10,978 nucleotides of DNA from Lachnospiraceae bacterium. GTDB lineage: Bacteria > Bacillota_A > Clostridia > Lachnospirales > Lachnospiraceae. Made by a program: the position numbers and the translations under genes. The DNA lies in NCBI GenBank assembly GCA_017620345.1, contig JAFZQP010000007.1, forward strand, positions 1 to 10,978, written 5' to 3'. The first letter of the stretch is position 1; every line of letters starts with the position of its first letter. The notes beneath the pieces are model-generated. The model was given only the letters and a program-made list of their open reading frames with translations. It had not been told where the DNA came from and ran no database searches. Below, piece after piece: positions 7,123-10,978 of this stretch.

Positions 7123-7825
7123 ATACTCTCCTTATAAGCTGTGCCAGTTCATCCTTTTCAAGTTCCCTGTATGCCCCGGGATCCATGTCCCCAAGCTGGA
7201 TGTTCTCGATCCTGACACGCTTCAGGAATCTGACATGATAATCAAATACCCTGCACATCCTTCTTATCTGGCGGTTCAGTCCCTGTGTCAGCGTTATCGT
7301 AAACGTAACGTCCGATATTTTCCTGATCCTGCACTTTTTTGTCGTCTCATTCAGCTCCGGCAGGAACACGCCTTTTTCCATTGATGAAATAAAATCATCC
7401 GTCAGCGGCTTATTTACACGCACAAGATATTCTCTTTCATGGCCGTTTGCCGAGCGCATCAGCTGCTGCATAAGATCCCCGTCGTTAGAAAGCAGGAGAA
7501 GTCCTTCCGAATCCTTATCGAGCCTTCCGCAGTACGTCACACGGACAGGATAATCGATATAATCCATTATATTGTTCTCTTCTGACTTCTCGGCGGTACA
7601 GACTATTCCCGCGGGTTTGTAGAATGCAAGGTAGACTTTACGGTCGGGTCCGGACAGTTTCTTACCACCTACAGTGACCTCGTCAGACGGATACACTTTC
7701 GAGCCGTTAACGGCAGCCACTCCGTTTATTTGAACGCAGCCGCTTTCAACGAGCTTATCCGCACCCCGCCTCGAACATACTCCTGACTCGGCAAGATATC
7801 TGTTTATCCTTATCCCTTCAGCCAT
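7097..7825 (-). CDS. rluF: 23S rRNA pseudouridine synthase, RluF-like (RsuA/RluB/RluF family)
   Basis: A 242-residue enzyme isomerising a specific uridine in rRNA to pseudouridine. The N-terminal S4 RNA-binding domain spans about 4-50 (RINRYLAESGVCSRR, then INGVAAVNG). The catalytic domain carries GRLDKDSEGLLLLSNDGD (100-117), with Asp103 as the catalytic aspartate, and the C-terminal motif QGLNRQIRRMC. The stretch HEREYLVRVNKPLTDDFI and the TTKKCRI segment match RluF more than RluB or RsuA, so U2604-type specificity is the best guess, with the exact site uncertain. Start at 7825 is set by AAAGGTGGG upstream. It is the first gene of a five-gene minus-strand run and lies only about 20 bp after the hairpin terminator of the SH3b gene, with no clear promoter between. 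Confidence 0.9.
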   Translation of the reverse strand: MAEGIRINRYLAESGVCSRRGADKLVESGCVQINGVAAVNGSKVYPSDEVTVGGKKLSGPDRKVYLAFYKPAGIVCTAEKSEENNIMDYIDYPVRVTYCGRLDKDSEGLLLLSNDGDLMQQLMRSANGHEREYLVRVNKPLTDDFISSMEKGVFLPELNETTKKCRIRKISDVTFTITLTQGLNRQIRRMCRVFDYHVRFLKRVRIENIQLGDMDPGAYRELEKDELAQLIRRVYGKSGKNT

Positions 7826-7846
7826 TGTATCCCACCTTTGAAACTA

Positions 7847-7876
7847 AAGCCCCATAAACTGATGTTTACGGGGCTT
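7847..7876 (-). terminator. Intrinsic terminator after the SH3b gene, possibly leaky
   Basis: A 13-bp stem (7847-7859 with 7864-7876) and TGAT/ATCA loop lies 27 bp after the SH3b stop. On the minus strand every position pairs (one G-U wobble); on the plus strand that position is an A-C mismatch, so the structure is built for minus-strand RNA. The following U tract is broken (TTTAGTTTC), suggesting incomplete termination and read-through into rluF, whose binding site follows within about 20 bp. Confidence 0.8.
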
Positions 7877-7902
7877 GGTACTGACATTAACCAAACATGA
7901 AC

Positions 7903-9102
7903 TTACTCAACGTAGTCCGCCTTAACATACGCCTCTTCGCCTTTGTATTTGATCTTGCACCAGCCGTTCGTCAGCTCGATAAGTTCAAACTGTTCGCCTC
8001 TGTATGCTGTTGCGATCTTCTCACCGGTCTCACCGGCTGATTTTCTGACGTTGACGTTCTCCTTGACCGTGATCTTGTCACCGGGCTTAAAGGAAGGCGT
8101 TGATGCCGTACTGCTCTCGGAAGACTCCCCGGTTGATTCCGGTTCAACGCTCTCAAGGAATTCACTCTTGATATATGCTTCCTTGCCGTTGTAATCGATC
8201 TTGCTCCAACCGTTCTCCATCTTCTCGTATCTTGTATAAACGTCACCGGTCTTGGTCTTGCCAAGGCTCTCGGCGTCAGTGCTTGCTGATGCACGGATGT
8301 TGACGTTATCGCTCGTACATTTGACCTGACTGGCTGATGCAGCCATTGATTCGGCCTGTGCCTGTGCTTCGGCTTCGGCTGCAGCTTCAAGATCTTTCTG
8401 CTGTTTTGCCACAAGGATCTCCTGAGCATCCTTGTTGATCTCATCCTTTAATGCATTTGCGGCAGAGGCAAGCGCTGCATTGTCTTCGAGCGCCGTATTG
8501 TAGTCCATCTCAACCTTATTGATCAGTTCCGCAAAATCCTTCTGTGCCACCAGTTCAAGTATATAGGCCTCTTCATCGGCAGATAGGTTCTCGGAATTGA
8601 TATAGAGCGCTCCCGAATCATTTCTGCATACATACAGTGAGATAAGTGCGGGAAGCGGTGTTGTCTGTCCGTTTATGATAAGATCATATGTCGCAAGAAG
8701 GAAATACGAATTGTCTGCCGGTCCCTTCTTGGTATATACATTATAATTCGAGTAATTTCCGACATACTTTGCCTGCGCTTCGTAGAACGCCTTCATATCG
8801 TCGGAAAGCGATGAAGAAAGAGACGCCATCGTTTCGGTATCACCTGTGCTCATCGCGCCCAGATATGATGATACGAGCGAATTGACATCCGCATATGCGT
8901 TTTCTTCGTATTTGTCCTTGGGAACCTCGACCGTAGTCTCCAGTTCCGGTATTGTGGACTCATTATCTTCATTGTCCTTGTCACTGTGAGAACTCCTGCT
9001 CCAGATGACTATAAGAACGACAACGAGCGCCACGAACAGACCGCCGATTATAAAATAGCGGTAATACCTGGACATGAACTCTTTGAAACCTCTTCTTGCC
9101 AT
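7903..9102 (-). CDS. Membrane-anchored protein with two C-terminal bacterial SH3 (SH3b) domains
   Basis: A 399-residue protein, probably displayed on the outer face of the membrane. Order: basic cytoplasmic tail (1-16), one membrane helix (about 17-34), an acidic Ser/Thr linker (35-62), a globular region (about 65-185) that could be NTF2-like but is not firmly recognised, a charged helix with a Glu/Ala/Gln-rich coiled-coil stretch (about 186-255), SH3b domain 1 (about 258-316; NVNIRASAS, then NGWSKIDYNGKEAYIKSEFL), a Ser/Glu/Pro linker (317-337) and SH3b domain 2 (about 341-399; NVNVRKSAG, NGWCKIKYKGEEAYVKADYV) ending the protein. SH3b domains typically bind cell-wall peptides; no catalytic domain is present. 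The start at 9102 has an AAAGGGG site about 10 nt upstream. No terminator separates it from tRNA-Arg 49 bp upstream; a terminator follows it. Confidence 0.85.
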   Translation of the reverse strand: MARRGFKEFMSRYYRYFIIGGLFVALVVVLIVIWSRSSHSDKDNEDNESTIPELETTVEVPKDKYEENAYADVNSLVSSYLGAMSTGDTETMASLSSSLSDDMKAFYEAQAKYVGNYSNYNVYTKKGPADNSYFLLATYDLIINGQTTPLPALISLYVCRNDSGALYINSENLSADEEAYILELVAQKDFAELINKVEMDYNTALEDNAALASAANALKDEINKDAQEILVAKQQKDLEAAAEAEAQAQAESMAASASQVKCTSDNVNIRASASTDAESLGKTKTGDVYTRYEKMENGWSKIDYNGKEAYIKSEFLESVEPESTGESSESSTASTPSFKPGDKITVKENVNVRKSAGETGEKIATAYRGEQFELIELTNGWCKIKYKGEEAYVKADYVE

Positions 9103-9151
9103 TTAACAAAAACCCCTTTTATCAACTGATGGAACTCATAAGATAAAGCCC

Positions 9152-9224
9152 TGCACCCGAGAGGATTCGAACCCCCGACACGCGGCACCGGAAACCGCTG
9201 CTCTATCCACTGAGCTACGAGTGC
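9152..9224 (-). tRNA. tRNA-Arg, anticodon CCG
   Basis: A complete 73-nt cloverleaf on the minus strand. Acceptor stem GCACTCG/CGGGTGC, D arm GCTC/GAGC, anticodon stem GCGGT/GCCGC with loop TTCCGGT (anticodon CCG at 9189-9191, reading CGG), five-base variable region GTGTC, T arm GGGGG-TTCGAAT-CCTCT with two G-U pairs, discriminator A at 9152. The CCA end is not encoded, so it must be added after transcription. The gene lies between a DUF5688 gene and the SH3b gene, with its own promoter upstream. Confidence 0.97.
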
Positions 9225-9226
9225 AT

Positions 9227-9257
9227 ATCGGGGATCAAATGCACACAAATCCCCGAT
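9227..9257 (-). other. Perfect inverted repeat (leader hairpin) abutting tRNA-Arg
   Basis: ATCGGGGAT (9227-9235) and ATCCCCGAT (9249-9257) form a perfect 9-bp stem with a 13-nt loop, ending 2 nt before the tRNA 5' end. It lies between the tRNA promoter and the tRNA, so it should be in the primary transcript's leader. No U tract follows in either direction, so it is a poor intrinsic terminator; it could be the 3' end of the DUF5688 message, a processing signal, or a protein-binding palindrome. Confidence 0.6.
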
Positions 9258-9271
9258 TTCACACGTAGTTT

Positions 9272-9300
9272 ACTATAACATAGGAGTATTAAAATATCAA
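9272..9300 (-). promoter_or_regulatory. Strong candidate sigma-A promoter for tRNA-Arg (and perhaps the SH3b gene)
   Basis: On the minus strand TTGATA (9295-9300), a 17-bp spacer, and TATAGT (9272-9277), with a TG extended -10 element (TGTTATAGT). The -35 box lies inside the last codons of the DUF5688 gene. Predicted transcript start is near 9265, giving a leader of about 40 nt before the tRNA that contains the 9227-9257 hairpin. Confidence 0.7.
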
Positions 9301-10176
9301 GACTCCATCCCTTTTTGAATACATATAGACATGGTCGGACAGAACATCATCAGGACCGAGCTGTGTGGCATTTACCTGTCTTATCATCTCATTGATATCC
9401 TGTGAGCTTTCCTGCTCCGATCTTCCTACGATTATCAGTTCATGCACGGAACTCGGGATCACATAATAATCCCCTCCGATCACGCCGGCAAATTCACTGA
9501 GCTTATCGGACATCGTAAGAACAGCGGCTCCATTGGTCATCCTTTCGTTTGTGGCAACGTACATGGGAAAATCCCATTTCCCCTCTTCCGAAAGACCTGC
9601 TCTGTGCACCGAAAATTCCGATATGACGTCCATTATATGCCGCAGTTTGTATCCGTCACAGTCATGAGTGTTCTTTTTCGCCTGATCAAGTACTGTCTTA
9701 TCATCGACATTCCACACCTTAAGATGCTCATTTCTGACCATTATAAGGCCGTTTCCGATCTTCCTGTCGTTAATACGCACATATGCCACGATCGCAAGAT
9801 CAAGAAACTGTTCATAAGGCACTTCCCTCAGGAACTCCTCGTTCCTGCTCATATTTATCAGTTTTATGAAAAGTTTCCCGCGGATACGTTCATAATCATC
9901 AAAAAAAGACATGTCCAGGTTGATCGACAGTTCGTTTTCGTGATAAAGGGCAAGAAGCCGGTTTCCTATCTCACTTACATCACTGCCGTTTAAATAATCG
10001 ACATAGTAGTTATCCATGTAGATCGTCGGTGATGCATTGTAACCCTCCCGTTTAAATGACAGACCGGACAGCTTCACCCCGTTGTTCTTCAGTGCCGAAT
10101 GGACAGATACCGTTACGTCTACTGCCGATTCGTTGATATATTCGCATACTGCGTCCAAAAAATCCTTGTAATCCAT
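9289..10176 (-). CDS. DUF5688-family protein, function unknown
   Basis: A 295-residue soluble-looking protein with no signal peptide or membrane helix. It resembles the DUF5688 family common in Lachnospiraceae and relatives: NNGVKLSGLS at 31-40, IYMDNYY at 52-58, and a C-terminal block with FPMYVATNERMTNGAAVL (203-220) and YYVIPSSVHELIIV (237-250). No catalytic motif is recognised and the family has no established function to my knowledge; the C-terminal block gives the impression of a self-contained alpha/beta unit. The frame extends to a TTG at 10197, but the ATG at 10176 sits 5-7 nt after an AAAGGAGA site, so 10176 is the start. It follows the efp terminator and has no clear promoter of its own. 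Its end overlaps the -35 box of the tRNA promoter. Confidence 0.8.
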   Translation of the reverse strand: MDYKDFLDAVCEYINESAVDVTVSVHSALKNNGVKLSGLSFKREGYNASPTIYMDNYYVDYLNGSDVSEIGNRLLALYHENELSINLDMSFFDDYERIRGKLFIKLINMSRNEEFLREVPYEQFLDLAIVAYVRINDRKIGNGLIMVRNEHLKVWNVDDKTVLDQAKKNTHDCDGYKLRHIMDVISEFSVHRAGLSEEGKWDFPMYVATNERMTNGAAVLTMSDKLSEFAGVIGGDYYVIPSSVHELIIVGRSEQESSQDINEMIRQVNATQLGPDDVLSDHVYMYSKRDGVLIF

Positions 10177-10231
10177 TTTCTTCTCCTTTGAAAACAATCC
10201 AAAAGTGAATTCAAAAACGGATCACGGACAC

Positions 10232-10258
10232 AAAAAAAGGGCTGCATGCGCAGCCCTT
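10232..10258 (-). terminator. Intrinsic terminator of efp
   Basis: A perfect 9-bp GC-rich stem (AAGGGCTGC at 10237-10245 with GCAGCCCTT at 10250-10258), a 4-nt loop and, on the minus strand, an uninterrupted run of T after the stem. It begins 10 bp after the efp stop codon: a textbook rho-independent terminator in the efp direction. Confidence 0.95.
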
Positions 10259-10268
10259 GATGTACAAA

Positions 10269-10826
10269 CTAAACTCTCGACAGATATTCGCCGGTTCTCG
10301 TATCGATCTTGATCTTGTCTCCAAGTTCAACAAACAGCGGAACGTTAACATTAGCTCCCGTCTCGACCGTTGCAGGCTTCGTAGCACCTGTGGCAGTGTC
10401 TCCCTTGAATCCGGGTTCTGTTTCCGTGATCTCAAGTTCAACGAACAAAGGAGGCTCAATTGCAAATACGCTTCCGTTATGTCCGCATACCTTGACCATC
10501 TCGTTCTCTTTGACGAATTTGAGCGTATCACCAACGGTCTCACCGTTAAGTGCGATCTGCTCAAAATTCTCGGTATCCATGAAGTAGTACAGATCTCCGT
10601 CACTGTACAGATACTGCATGTCTTTTCTATCGATACGTGCCTGTGGGAACTTCTCCGTAGGACGGAAAGACTTCTCCACAACACCACCGTTTACGATATT
10701 CTTTAATTTAGTTCTTACAAAGGCAGCGCCTTTTCCGGGTTTAACATGCTGAAACTCGATAATCTGAAAAATCTGGTTATCAATCTCAACAGTAATTCCG
10801 TTTCTGAAATCACCGGCTGAAACCAT
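10269..10826 (-). CDS. efp: Translation elongation factor P
   Basis: A 185-residue factor that binds the ribosome next to the peptidyl-tRNA and relieves stalling at polyproline stretches. Full family length with three domains: KOW-like domain (1-64), OB domain (about 66-127) and C-terminal OB domain (about 130-185) ending in the signature [17 protein letters not shown]. The tip loop [12 protein letters not shown] carries Lys32, the residue that is post-translationally modified in many bacteria; no modifying enzyme gene is in the window. The start at 10826 follows a perfect TAAGGAGGA binding site. It has its own promoter upstream and a strong terminator downstream, so it looks monocistronic. 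Confidence 0.97.
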   Translation of the reverse strand: MVSAGDFRNGITVEIDNQIFQIIEFQHVKPGKGAAFVRTKLKNIVNGGVVEKSFRPTEKFPQARIDRKDMQYLYSDGDLYYFMDTENFEQIALNGETVGDTLKFVKENEMVKVCGHNGSVFAIEPPLFVELEITETEPGFKGDTATGATKPATVETGANVNVPLFVELGDKIKIDTRTGEYLSRV

Positions 10827-10880
10827 TCGATATTCCTCCTTAAATGACTGTTATGATTGTCCGCAAAAAGATTCCTCAAT

Positions 10881-10909
10881 AGTTTACATTACGATAGTTA
10901 ATAATTCAA
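10881..10909 (-). promoter_or_regulatory. Candidate sigma-A promoter for efp
   Basis: On the minus strand TTGAAT (10904-10909), a 17-bp spacer and TAAACT (10881-10886). Predicted transcript start is near 10874, giving a leader of about 48 nt ending in the strong efp ribosome binding site. The remaining bases to the window edge hold no assignable gene. Confidence 0.55.
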
Positions 10910-10978
10910 CTCTTTTTTCTCATGTGGCCGAATATTGCTCTGATCAGTGCGTAAATACGATGAAATGACGACCTTCTC

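Noticed and set aside
9103..9151. TTTATC/GATAAA inverted repeat between tRNA-Arg and the SH3b gene as a terminator
   Set aside because: Only six A-U-rich pairs around an 18-nt loop, with no U tract directly after; too weak for a terminator.
10898..10978. Possible C-terminal tail of a gene upstream of efp on the minus strand
   Set aside because: Two open frames run in from the edge (stops ending at 10898 and 10906), but both are under 30 codons in the window, overlap the efp -35 box and have no recognisable motif, so none can be assigned.

Overview
The window reads as chromosomal DNA of an anaerobic low-to-mid GC Firmicute, most likely a member of the Lachnospiraceae (Butyrivibrio/Roseburia-like). 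The grounds are strong AGGAGG-type ribosome binding sites, a desulfoferrodoxin, an acetyl-CoA-type MetA, a DUF5688-family protein, and a LigA of the divergent type I associate with that family. No mobile element, CRISPR array, phage gene or toxin-antitoxin pair is visible. Most of the window is housekeeping; the less ordinary parts are listed as findings.

Layout. Positions 1-732 (minus strand) carry an uncharacterised 163-residue protein followed closely by the start of a CstA-type transporter that runs off the window edge. A divergent intergenic region (733-911) separates these from a plus-strand pair at 912-3241: a membrane-anchored SGNH-hydrolase-like protein translationally coupled to an MBOAT acyltransferase. 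This is the standard architecture of a cell-surface O-acylation module. It converges, with only 5 bp between stop codons and no visible terminator, on a five-gene minus-strand operon (7825 down to 3247): rluF (23S rRNA pseudouridine synthase), ligA (NAD-dependent DNA ligase with unusual active-site residues), metA (homoserine O-acetyltransferase), dfx (superoxide reductase) and apt (adenine salvage). Genes in this operon overlap or are spaced by 3-58 bp.

Upstream of rluF, still on the minus strand, lie a membrane-anchored protein with two SH3b domains that ends at a hairpin terminator, a tRNA-Arg(CCG) with its own good promoter and an unusual leader hairpin, a DUF5688 protein, and efp (translation elongation factor P). 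efp has its own promoter and a textbook terminator.

How the genes fit together. rluF, ligA, metA, dfx and apt share a transcript but not a pathway; they cover rRNA maturation, DNA joining, methionine entry, oxygen defence and purine salvage. The SH3b protein appears to be transcribed from the tRNA-Arg promoter, since no terminator or separate promoter is seen between them. The SGNH/MBOAT pair has no glycosyltransferase or polymer gene beside it, so its acceptor is unknown.
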